Part shown: piece after piece, positions 18,389 to 26,566 of the stretch
Numbering within the stretch: the stretch's first letter is position 1
Layout: each line of letters starts with the position of its first letter
Assembly (NCBI GenBank): GCA_016709995.1
Contig: JADJLQ010000001.1
Location: 1,460,001-1,524,000 of the forward strand
DNA: 64,000 bases
Origin: Saprospiraceae bacterium
GTDB taxonomy: Bacteria; Bacteroidota; Bacteroidia; Chitinophagales; Saprospiraceae
Direction of reading: 5' to 3'
The notes under the pieces: model-generated
Database searches by the model: none
What the model was told of the DNA's origin: nothing
What the model saw: only the letters and a program-made list of their open reading frames with translations
Position numbers and translations under genes: made by a program

Positions 18389-20134
18389 TTAATAGCCAGG
18401 GTTTTGTTTTAAAACATCAGCCCCTTGAATATCAATTTGAGACTGTGGAATGGGCAGAAATTCACTCTTACCCGCTACAAACTTAGCACCGCCAAACTTA
18501 GTAGTCAGGAGTACAGCTTCATTAGCCAAATATTTGTTTAACACATCTGCTGCGATACCCCATCTGACCAAATCAAAAAATCTGTGGCCTTCCTGTGAAA
18601 GCTCCAATCTTCTTTCAAATCTAACAGCATTGATGGCGGCAGTTTTGTCAGTCCAGGGTGTATTGTATAAACCTATGACATAATTAGCTGCATTAGATCC
18701 ATCAGGATTTTTGACCCAGCTGCTTGGATCAGCAGCTCTTGCCCGAATCTGGTTGACATAAGCTCTGGCTTTTTCAAGATTGCCAAGCTCTGCTTCAGCT
18801 TCTGCAGCCATAAGGAGCACATCTCCAAACCTGATCACTGTATAGTTCATAGTAGCATAACCACGAGTCCAGGAGCTTCCATCTGTAAGTGTATTCTCCT
18901 GTGACTTATAATACACATATTTTTTTGGAGAATAAGGACCAGCATAGGGTTGGTTTCTAATCCAGTTTTTACCAGGATGAGCTATCCAGTCAAGATAAGG
19001 GATGCCCCTTCGACCAATGGAATGATCCAGTCTTGGATCTACAGGTCCTGCGTCTGGAGTAAAAGGTGCAGAAGACTCGACATTATAATCGTTCTTCAAA
19101 GCATTGGCAGCACTGTTATAACTGCCATCTAACAATGGTAATCCATTGGCATCTGTTCTGAATGAATTAGCTGCATCAAAACTAGGTTGATTGAATCCAC
19201 AGCAGTTACCCGGACCATCTACACCTGTATTATAAGGATAATTCAAGTCATCAAACCAGTTGGAATTATTGACATTTCCTGTATTCATAGCTGTTTGTAC
19301 GGAAAATACAGACTCTTCATGATTGTCATTGGCTGCATTATAAATCTGATTAAATTTACTGACCAACCCATATTTTTTACCATTCGTGGTTTTACCATTC
19401 GCTATGACCTGGTCAAATAAAGCTTTAGCTTCTGCCCATTTTTTCTGGAAAAGATATGCTTTTGCTAAATAAGCCCCTGCAGCCCATTTATTTGCACGAC
19501 CAGCCTGTGCTTGAGTCTCGGGCAAATTGTCAAAAGCTGATTTAAAATCTGCCTCAATTTTGTCCCAAAATGCTGGTGTATTAGGTACTTTCTCTATTCC
19601 CGTGCCATAATCGATAGTTTCATCGATATAAGGCGCACTGTTCCATATTTTTTTAAGGTCAAAATAGAAATTTCCTCTTAAAAATCTGGCTTCGGCCTGT
19701 ATCCTTTTGAGGTCAGCAGCAGGAATATCTTTGGCTTCTGCAGCAAGTCTCAAGACAACATTGGCTCTGGAGATACCTTCATATTTCGCTTGCCATGCGC
19801 TATTCATATCACCCTGGGTAGGCTCAGTTTCATATCGCTGGACCGTATTGATAGAAGAATAATCGCCCGGGTCAGTGCCTTTATTGGCATCACCACCAAG
19901 TATGTTGCCAAATACCCAATTGTTTGGGGCAGCATATCTGGAAAAACCTCTGGCAGTAAGCATAGAGTAAGCACCTATCAAAGCACCTTCTACCCCTGCC
20001 TTTGTAGCCAACTGTGCATTAGACAATGATCCTGTAGGAGGAACCTCGAGAAAATTATCTTTGCACGAAAATGTAAAAATTGAGACTGCAAATATGCAAG
20101 CCATCAATTTTTGTTTAAACGTATTAATTTTCAT
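18389..20134 (-). CDS. SusD/RagB family outer-membrane lipoprotein
   Basis: Surface lid protein that captures a nutrient and passes it to its SusC partner. 581 residues: signal peptide with lipobox TFSC (Cys24), then KDNFLEVPPTGSLSNAQ, the helical TPR-like core (MNSAWQAKYEGISRANVVL, IQAEARFLRGNFYFDLKKIW) and the C-terminal SusD block with YTVIRFGDVLLMAAEAEAEL, RFERRLELSQEGHRFFDLVR and LPIPQSQIDI. These are hallmark SusD segments. It follows SusC by 33 bases and is closed by a terminator. No glycosidase, sulfatase, peptidase or anti-sigma/ECF gene lies nearby, so the substrate (glycan or peptide) cannot be told. Confidence 0.95.
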   Translation of the reverse strand: MKINTFKQKLMACIFAVSIFTFSCKDNFLEVPPTGSLSNAQLATKAGVEGALIGAYSMLTARGFSRYAAPNNWVFGNILGGDANKGTDPGDYSSINTVQRYETEPTQGDMNSAWQAKYEGISRANVVLRLAAEAKDIPAADLKRIQAEARFLRGNFYFDLKKIWNSAPYIDETIDYGTGIEKVPNTPAFWDKIEADFKSAFDNLPETQAQAGRANKWAAGAYLAKAYLFQKKWAEAKALFDQVIANGKTTNGKKYGLVSKFNQIYNAANDNHEESVFSVQTAMNTGNVNNSNWFDDLNYPYNTGVDGPGNCCGFNQPSFDAANSFRTDANGLPLLDGSYNSAANALKNDYNVESSAPFTPDAGPVDPRLDHSIGRRGIPYLDWIAHPGKNWIRNQPYAGPYSPKKYVYYKSQENTLTDGSSWTRGYATMNYTVIRFGDVLLMAAEAEAELGNLEKARAYVNQIRARAADPSSWVKNPDGSNAANYVIGLYNTPWTDKTAAINAVRFERRLELSQEGHRFFDLVRWGIAADVLNKYLANEAVLLTTKFGGAKFVAGKSEFLPIPQSQIDIQGADVLKQNPGY

Positions 20135-20167
20135 TACAATTTTTTTTAAATGAAATTTTTTAAAGAA

Positions 20168-23100
20168 TTAAAATCCAACATTGATACCTAACGTAAATCC
20201 TCTGGTCACCGGATAGTTTCCAACATCAATACCAAAATTGGTATCAACAGCTCCACCTACTCCAGGATCGAGTCCTTCATACTTAGTAATCGTAAATAAA
20301 TTAGTACCAGCGATGCTAACTCTTGCATTGGAGAATCCCAATGGTTTAACTAGACTTTTTGGCAAGGTGTATCCCAACGACAAATATTGCATTCTCAGAT
20401 AAGATCCGTCTTCCACATACCAGGAGTTTTCTCCAGCATTGGTACTGATATTAGATGCAGACTCCCATATAGGCGCTTTAGCGTTGTCTCCAAGAGCAGG
20501 GGTCCAGGATTCCAGAGCTCTGATTCCTTTTCCAGAGCCTTCAAATGATCCAAAGAAGTCTGTAAACCATTTAGACATATTGAAAATCTTATTCCCAATG
20601 GAGGTATACAAATAAGTACTTGCTGAAAAGTTTTTAAAGTCTACAGTAAATGTCAGACCTCCCGTATACTTTGGAACAGGATTTCCTATAAAAGTACGGT
20701 CTGCTGGATCTATTTTACCATCTCCATTAGTATCCTCGTACTTAAACCTGCCTATTCCTTTGCCGGATTGTTCAGGTGAATTGGCTACATCAGCAGCATC
20801 TTTGAAATATCCTAAAACATTATATCCAAAGAAGGAAGATATGGGTTGGCCAACTGCATTTCTGATAGGACTGATACCTCTGTAGCCAGATCCGGTAAAA
20901 AAATCAATTCCGGGTGCCAATGCAGTGATTTCGTTATGAAGGAAAGAACTCGTCCAGCTCACTTCATAGTTAACAGTAGAACTTAACTTTCCCCGATTGA
21001 CAACCAGGAAATCAAGACCTGCATTCTTCATACTGGCGATATTGACTGCTGGCGCAGAAGCCAATACCCCAACCACTCCAGGAAGAGGTACGGTATAAAG
21101 CAAGTCTTCAGTATTTTTTCTCCAAAGATCAGCTACGATTTCAAACTTGCCATTTAAGAGTGTAGCATCAAATCCAAAATTAAGCGTAGTACTTGTCTCC
21201 CATTTGGCATCAGGATTACCAATTCTTGATCTATAATATCCTTCATCTACCCCGCTATTTTGACCGGAAATAGGATAATAAGAATTGCCTCTGGAAGCTG
21301 CAAATAAAGAATATTGGTTGGCTGGATCCACGTTGTTTGAGTTACCCATTTGACCCCACCCAGCTCTCAATTTGAGGTCAGTGATGAAATCATTGGCTCT
21401 TAAAAAGTTTTCACCACTGACCCTCCATGCAGCAGCTACTGCGGGGAAAGTACCATATCGGCTATTGATACCAAATCTTGATGCGCCGTCTCTTCGCAAA
21501 GTTCCAGACAAATAATATTTATCCGCAAAATTGTAATCAACCTTAGCAAAATAAGATTCGAAATTGACACCACTAAATAAACCACTATTTACCTGTGGGC
21601 TCTGTACCACATTTAAATTGACATAATCCAGATCAGTTGAGAAAGGGTTTAATCCAGAACCATTGATAAATCTTCCGGCCCCGGTGTTGAGGAATTCAGC
21701 ACCTGCCAGAGCGGTAATACCATGGTTGCCCAATTTGAAGTTATAAGCAGCGGTATTGGTATTGACCCATCCGAAACCATTAGAACTACCTTCACTGAAG
21801 GTATTGCTTGCTTCAGGCTCAGAATCACCCAGATATAAGTAATTGTAATTCTTAAAGAAAGAACTAAAATAATTACCTCCAATACTGGAACGAAGGACCA
21901 GATTTTTGATAGGATCAAATTCAAGGTATAGATTACCAAAACCACCTGCATTATAGTTGCGATCATCTTTGTTGTTTAGAACTAAGGATCGTACAGGATT
22001 TCGAGGATTGTTAAATCCAGCAGCTTTAGTGCTCGCATAATTGCCTAATTCATCAAATACCGGGATTACGGTAGGCATACGGTAAGCAGATAGTACTTGA
22101 GATTCATCATCAGCAACGCCCTGTCCTCCAGCATCGCCCTGTTGACCGAGGACAGACCTATAGGTGAATTGCAAAGTTTGTCCAAACCTTAATTTTTTAG
22201 TTAAATTGAATTCGGTATTAACCCTCAATGAATATCTTTTGAATGCATTTTCCAATAAGATGCCTTTTTGATCTTGCATACCAAGTGATACATAAAACTT
22301 GGCATTCTCACCACCTCCCTGGAACCCAAGGGTATGTCGCATCAAAGCGCCTGTTCGGGTGATAGCATCATACCAGTCAGTACCAGCTAAATTGGGTTTG
22401 ATTAAAAATACAGTACTTGGACTGGCTTCGTGAGCTGCCTGTATGGCTGCTAAATCTACACTTCCACGGACACCATTCTGCCCATTGGCATGAAGATAAT
22501 CCGGCAGTGTAGCCTGGGCTGAAGTACCATATTGAGGATGGTTGTACTTCACTTCAACGTTATTTGCTGCAGCGTTATTCCTATAAGCTATATGGGTCCA
22601 ATCTGCCTGTTGTTGTGGACTCAGCATTTTTGGAGCACCTGCAACGTTTGGATCAGTAAGACCAAAAACGCCATCATAGGTGATATTGACCTTATTACTA
22701 CCTTGTCTTCCTTTTTTTGTAGTGTAGACGATGACACCATTGGCAGCACGAGCACCATAAATAGAGGCAGATGCAGCATCTTTTAGCACTGTGGTCGACT
22801 CGATATCATCCGGGTTTAAGAAGTCCGTAGATCCGACCGGAACCCCATCCACGACATAAAGAGGCTCGTTTCCACCTAAGGCGCCGAATCCCCTTACCCT
22901 GATCATACTGGTGGTACCCGGTTGGCCATTGGTCACTACTGTCACCCCTGAAACACGACCTTGTAATTGTTGTTCTACGTTACCAGATGGAACAGCACGT
23001 AATTCGGCTGCTTTGACGATAGAAACCGCTCCACTGAAGTCTTTTTTCTTTTGGGAAGAATATCCAGTCACAACGATCTCATCGATCTGAACACCTTCAT

Positions 23101-23401
23101 CCATGGTTATATTTAATACCGCATCATTGCCTACGGTAACTTCCATATTGTTAAATCCAGTGTACGATACTTGTAATACATCCCCTGCCTTTGCGGCTAT
23201 ACTGTAAGAACCATCTACATCCGTAATGGTCCCTGTAGCAGTGCCTTTGATCAATACCGAAGCACCGATCAATGGATCACCAGTCGATTTATCCGTAATA
23301 ACCCCGCTCACCTGGGCAAAAACAGAAAAAGAAAGCATGAAACAAGCAACTACAAGACTTGACTTGCTCCACCCTTTTACATTCAAGAGTTTCATTTTCA
23401 T
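20168..23401 (-). CDS. SusC/RagA family TonB-linked outer-membrane protein
   Basis: TonB-dependent transporter of about 1077 residues: signal peptide ending SFSVFAQ, an N-terminal carboxypeptidase-regulatory-like domain (VSGVITDKSTGDPLIGASV), a TonB-box-like EIVVTGYSSQKKKDFSGAV, the plug with VRGFGALGGNEPLYVVDG and the SusC signature TVLKDAASASIYGARAANGV, and a 22-strand barrel ending in RGFTLGINVGF with the terminal aromatic residue. The open frame begins at a TTG (23410); ATG 23401 or 23395 is more likely. First gene of the SusC-SusD unit, with a roughly 300-base AT-rich leader region upstream. Confidence 0.95.
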   Translation of the reverse strand: MKMKLLNVKGWSKSSLVVACFMLSFSVFAQVSGVITDKSTGDPLIGASVLIKGTATGTITDVDGSYSIAAKAGDVLQVSYTGFNNMEVTVGNDAVLNITMDEGVQIDEIVVTGYSSQKKKDFSGAVSIVKAAELRAVPSGNVEQQLQGRVSGVTVVTNGQPGTTSMIRVRGFGALGGNEPLYVVDGVPVGSTDFLNPDDIESTTVLKDAASASIYGARAANGVIVYTTKKGRQGSNKVNITYDGVFGLTDPNVAGAPKMLSPQQQADWTHIAYRNNAAANNVEVKYNHPQYGTSAQATLPDYLHANGQNGVRGSVDLAAIQAAHEASPSTVFLIKPNLAGTDWYDAITRTGALMRHTLGFQGGGENAKFYVSLGMQDQKGILLENAFKRYSLRVNTEFNLTKKLRFGQTLQFTYRSVLGQQGDAGGQGVADDESQVLSAYRMPTVIPVFDELGNYASTKAAGFNNPRNPVRSLVLNNKDDRNYNAGGFGNLYLEFDPIKNLVLRSSIGGNYFSSFFKNYNYLYLGDSEPEASNTFSEGSSNGFGWVNTNTAAYNFKLGNHGITALAGAEFLNTGAGRFINGSGLNPFSTDLDYVNLNVVQSPQVNSGLFSGVNFESYFAKVDYNFADKYYLSGTLRRDGASRFGINSRYGTFPAVAAAWRVSGENFLRANDFITDLKLRAGWGQMGNSNNVDPANQYSLFAASRGNSYYPISGQNSGVDEGYYRSRIGNPDAKWETSTTLNFGFDATLLNGKFEIVADLWRKNTEDLLYTVPLPGVVGVLASAPAVNIASMKNAGLDFLVVNRGKLSSTVNYEVSWTSSFLHNEITALAPGIDFFTGSGYRGISPIRNAVGQPISSFFGYNVLGYFKDAADVANSPEQSGKGIGRFKYEDTNGDGKIDPADRTFIGNPVPKYTGGLTFTVDFKNFSASTYLYTSIGNKIFNMSKWFTDFFGSFEGSGKGIRALESWTPALGDNAKAPIWESASNISTNAGENSWYVEDGSYLRMQYLSLGYTLPKSLVKPLGFSNARVSIAGTNLFTITKYEGLDPGVGGAVDTNFGIDVGNYPVTRGFTLGINVGF

Positions 23402-23712
23402 TTTAATCAATAGTTAATCGTTTGAGTTAATTTGTTTATAGTTGATAAAATTACAAAAACATGTTGTATAAATTGTAATCAATCTTAAAAATTTTAACAA
23501 TTTTTATTTCACTTTCAAATTAATATCCCATTTATTTTGGAAGTAATAATGAAAAAATGCCTTATTAATATCAGAAATTAAGTTTATATTAACAAACAAA
23601 ATTAAGCTATTTTGAGTGTGAATAAAACAAAAGTATTTAAAGATTATAAAAGTTAAATATGGAGTCTATTTGAACTTAATAGGATTCGAGGATAATATGC
23701 TTAGGAAAATGA
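23402..23712 (-). other. AT-rich upstream region of susC, no gene
   Basis: About 310 bases between the BatE-like gene and susC on the same strand. I see no coding frame. A minus-strand TACTTTTG (23628-23635) matches TAnnTTTG and would give a leader of about 220 bases; a near match TAATTTTA occurs closer to the gene. Which one is used cannot be decided from sequence alone. Confidence 0.35.
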
Positions 23713-24432
23713 CTAAATTTTGGTGAGGTTTGCCTTTGGCAACCAACCTATATCATTATTATCCAGTACTACCTTATACCATTCACCAAGACTATCTACA
23801 GGCTGAGCTTTGGTGCCCACCCCCAGAAATATTAACTGCTGACTTGAAATCTCAGGAGCAATGCGCAACGGCTGAGCATCCATAAGGATTGATGCCGGAG
23901 TTTGCTCATGCCGGTATCTTGCAACAAATAATAGGCATAAGAAAAAAGTGATGAAACCAATGAAGAGGAGCAATGCTTTACGGCGAGGAGATGGCAAGAT
24001 CATACCGAATACAGCAAAGCTGGATGAAAAAATCAAAAACAGCCACCCCCAGGAATTTTTGTTCAAAAGGTCACGCAGGTTAAAAAAATATTCCAAAAGA
24101 AAAAAACTCGGTAATGGCTCGATATTGGGCTCTATACTGCGAGATAATCTGTTCAATTGTTGTTGGATAGATCTCGACCCCGGATTTAATAAAAGGGCTC
24201 TCTCAAGCGCTAATCGGGCATGAGCTATATCATGGGCAGCCAAATAACAGGTACCCAGGTTAAAATATAAATCAGATGAAGGTAATTCGTTGTTAATCAG
24301 AGCTTCATATTTGGCTGCAGCATCAAGGTATTTTCCCTGCTGGTACAGAACGAACGCCTCCTCGGATATTTGTGATAAGGCCAACCCAAAAATTCCTACA
24401 CATAATGCTGACGATAAAATGAGCCGCTTCAT
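23713..24432 (-). CDS. BatE-like protein: TPR plus membrane segments plus SH3-like domain
   Basis: A 239-residue protein. Signal-type N-terminus (MKRLILSSALCVGIFGLALS), TPR helices (about 20-105, with GKYLDAAAKYEALI and SDLYFNLGTCYLA), two membrane helices (about 125-145 and 153-170) and a C-terminal bacterial SH3-like domain ending GEWYKVVLDNNDIGWLPKANL. This is the domain order of BatE, the last gene of Bacteroides aerotolerance (bat) operons, but no BatA-D or MoxR gene is present here. ATG 24432 is chosen because it gives a proper signal peptide and lies five bases after the OstA-like stop; the longer frame to 24480 runs into that gene. Confidence 0.75.
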   Translation of the reverse strand: MKRLILSSALCVGIFGLALSQISEEAFVLYQQGKYLDAAAKYEALINNELPSSDLYFNLGTCYLAAHDIAHARLALERALLLNPGSRSIQQQLNRLSRSIEPNIEPLPSFFLLEYFFNLRDLLNKNSWGWLFLIFSSSFAVFGMILPSPRRKALLLFIGFITFFLCLLFVARYRHEQTPASILMDAQPLRIAPEISSQQLIFLGVGTKAQPVDSLGEWYKVVLDNNDIGWLPKANLTKI

Positions 24433-24437
24433 AAACA

Positions 24438-26255
24438 TTATTGCAAATTTAGTATTTGATCGCCAACCATAGATTTCCAATCAGGTCTGCCTGTCGCCTC
24501 CCATCTGAAACCTCTTAATTTCAACGCTTCATGGTCTACAGAGAGCATGGGTTGCATTTTGCCACTTGGTTTGGTAAAAAAATAGATTCTATCCACCCGA
24601 TTACTACCAAACTTAGCCAATATATGGCTGCAGATCATTTTATTTACGCCGATATAAGCTCGATTATCATCTAAGATATAATAGACTGCTTCCGCATTGC
24701 CCAGTACATCTACGGTCGAAAGATTGGATGAGTCAAAATCCGCCTGGATATTCCTGCCCTTTATCTGGTTGAAAAATTTTAGATCTTCAGAGTTAATAAT
24801 CATCGCATTCTGTAGTAGATGCATGGTCTTGATCTGATTGCCTGATTGTATAATCCTGATAGTATCCGCAAAAAACTGTGAGGTATCGGACCAGATCGTA
24901 GGATGGTCATACAAGGTAAAAACAGAATCCGCTTCACTGTATACCAAGGAGTCACAAACTGCCTGAAGGTCAGATCTAAACACCCTGACATGATGATAAG
25001 CCAGGATCGCCTTGGACTTAGAGATTGTATCCTTCTCAAAAGCAATCAAAGTATCTGCACGTAATAATAAGGTATCCTCCGGATTGGAATATGATTTGAA
25101 CAAAGGTTGTCTGCCATGACCCATTGCGATGACTTTATTGTTTTTTTTGTCCAAAAACATGGAGTCACAGTCTATGCCGGCATGATTAACCGTATCGGTC
25201 CAAAGGACCCGACCTGCAGCGACCAGATTGCCTTCATTGCCACTGCGCACAATCCTATCTGCCTCCAGATGATTGCTGCTGTCTTGCAAGGCAGACCGTC
25301 CGGTCGTAACAAAAACACCGGTATTTTCATTATAGACCAATTTTTTGGAGGAGGCGATATTACCATCTTTGGTGATGATGTTGCCTTGGCCAAGCAGCGT
25401 CATTTCTTTAGATTTTTCATTGTAAAGCACCGTATCACCAGAGAGTCGGGTGTCTTCTCCTATGAACTGTACTTTATCATATAAGTTTATTTCGTTCGAG
25501 ACTCCATTGTAGCGGATGAGTTCTGCTGTTGCTTTTTTGCCCTCATCCTGGTATTGTGGATGACCGGTAAACTCTGCAAACTTATCGTCTACATCATAAA
25601 ACCCACCCTCACAATAGATTTTTCGAGATTCCTTCTCCATCAAAGTGGGTGCTACAAAATAAGCAGTCTGAGTCTTGGTATTAAACTCCAGGGAATCAGT
25701 TCTCAGTTGAACCTCCGGATCAGTCATTTGTACCTGGCCTGAAAAATAAGCCATGTCCTTCAACACGTGATAATATCCGTTTTTACTTTTGAGCACGGTA
25801 GTATTAGTGCGCAAGGTAGCAGGAGTATGATAGGATGCCACAGAACTGTCCAGGTCATAATGCAACCTTTTGGTATATAATGATTGGGTGCCACTGACCA
25901 GTATCACTTCTCCAAACAAATCTGTAGTCTTCAATAATCCATTATATATCAATGAATCAGCAAATATCTGGACCGTATCGTTATGCCTGATCACTACATT
26001 GCCGTAGGCCTTGACCAACAACCCCTCTATTCTTGCAGAGTCACAATATAAAAAGCTGCTATCGTGATAAAGCTGGACATCTCCCGTCAATATTTTTAAT
26101 TCCTGGCCAGGATTCATTTCCAAAAAAGTAAAATCCGAATGAATGATCTTGATCTCCTCATTTTTAGGTCCTTGGCCAATCACTTGGGCAGTAAGATTCC
26201 ATCCAATGAAGAAAAAAACAGACGATAATATATAAATGTTAAACTTCCGCCCCAT
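24438..26255 (-). CDS. OstA/LptA-domain protein, LPS transport
   Basis: A 605-residue secreted protein: signal peptide (about 1-24, ending LTAQ), then many short beta-strand repeats of the OstA/LptA jelly-roll type, for example MNPGQELKILTGDVQLYHDS, SFLYCDSARI, VKAYGNVVIRHNDTVQIFAD and LFGEVILVSGTQSLYTKRL. Such proteins form the periplasmic bridge that carries lipopolysaccharide; Bacteroidota have long OstA-like proteins, which may be LptA-like or an LptD N-terminal-like part. It has no C-terminal barrel. Five bases separate it from the BatE-like gene. Divergent from the DUF4293-like gene at 26358. Confidence 0.85.
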   Translation of the reverse strand: MGRKFNIYILSSVFFFIGWNLTAQVIGQGPKNEEIKIIHSDFTFLEMNPGQELKILTGDVQLYHDSSFLYCDSARIEGLLVKAYGNVVIRHNDTVQIFADSLIYNGLLKTTDLFGEVILVSGTQSLYTKRLHYDLDSSVASYHTPATLRTNTTVLKSKNGYYHVLKDMAYFSGQVQMTDPEVQLRTDSLEFNTKTQTAYFVAPTLMEKESRKIYCEGGFYDVDDKFAEFTGHPQYQDEGKKATAELIRYNGVSNEINLYDKVQFIGEDTRLSGDTVLYNEKSKEMTLLGQGNIITKDGNIASSKKLVYNENTGVFVTTGRSALQDSSNHLEADRIVRSGNEGNLVAAGRVLWTDTVNHAGIDCDSMFLDKKNNKVIAMGHGRQPLFKSYSNPEDTLLLRADTLIAFEKDTISKSKAILAYHHVRVFRSDLQAVCDSLVYSEADSVFTLYDHPTIWSDTSQFFADTIRIIQSGNQIKTMHLLQNAMIINSEDLKFFNQIKGRNIQADFDSSNLSTVDVLGNAEAVYYILDDNRAYIGVNKMICSHILAKFGSNRVDRIYFFTKPSGKMQPMLSVDHEALKLRGFRWEATGRPDWKSMVGDQILNLQ

Positions 26256-26357
26256 GTCGTGTGGTAAAACGCCGCTGCAAGATAAAAAGTTGCTACGAAG
26301 GATCCGTGGCTAAATGATAAGCCATTATCTTCGCTTTTTTAATAGACTTTTAAGAAT

Positions 26358-26564
26358 ATGATCCAACGAATTCAGACTGTGTTTTTGATGATTGCCGCCG
26401 TCGCACTCGGCACCCAAGTTGCCACCCCAAATATTTCAAATGCCGCGATCACTCCTGGTATTGGAGCCTTCATGCCTGTCATAGCAATGATAGCTTTGAT
26501 TTTTGCATATCGGGGAATAACCAAAGATGATAAAATCGTCAAATCAATGGATCGATTGCGATAG
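26358..26564 (+). CDS. DUF4293-like membrane protein, shortened
   Basis: A 68-residue protein with two membrane helices. Its start (MIQRIQTVFLMIAAVALG) and its end (GAFMPVIAMIALIFAYRG followed by KDDKIVKSMDRLR) match the two ends of the Bacteroidota family DUF4293, whose members are about 150 residues with four membrane helices. The middle, two helices and a loop of some 70-80 residues, is absent without a frame change. Function of the family is unknown. It may be a natural short form, an internal deletion, or an assembly collapse. The 3' end faces the T9SS protein gene two bases away. Confidence 0.65.
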   Translation: MIQRIQTVFLMIAAVALGTQVATPNISNAAITPGIGAFMPVIAMIALIFAYRGITKDDKIVKSMDRLR

Positions 26565-26566
26565 AT

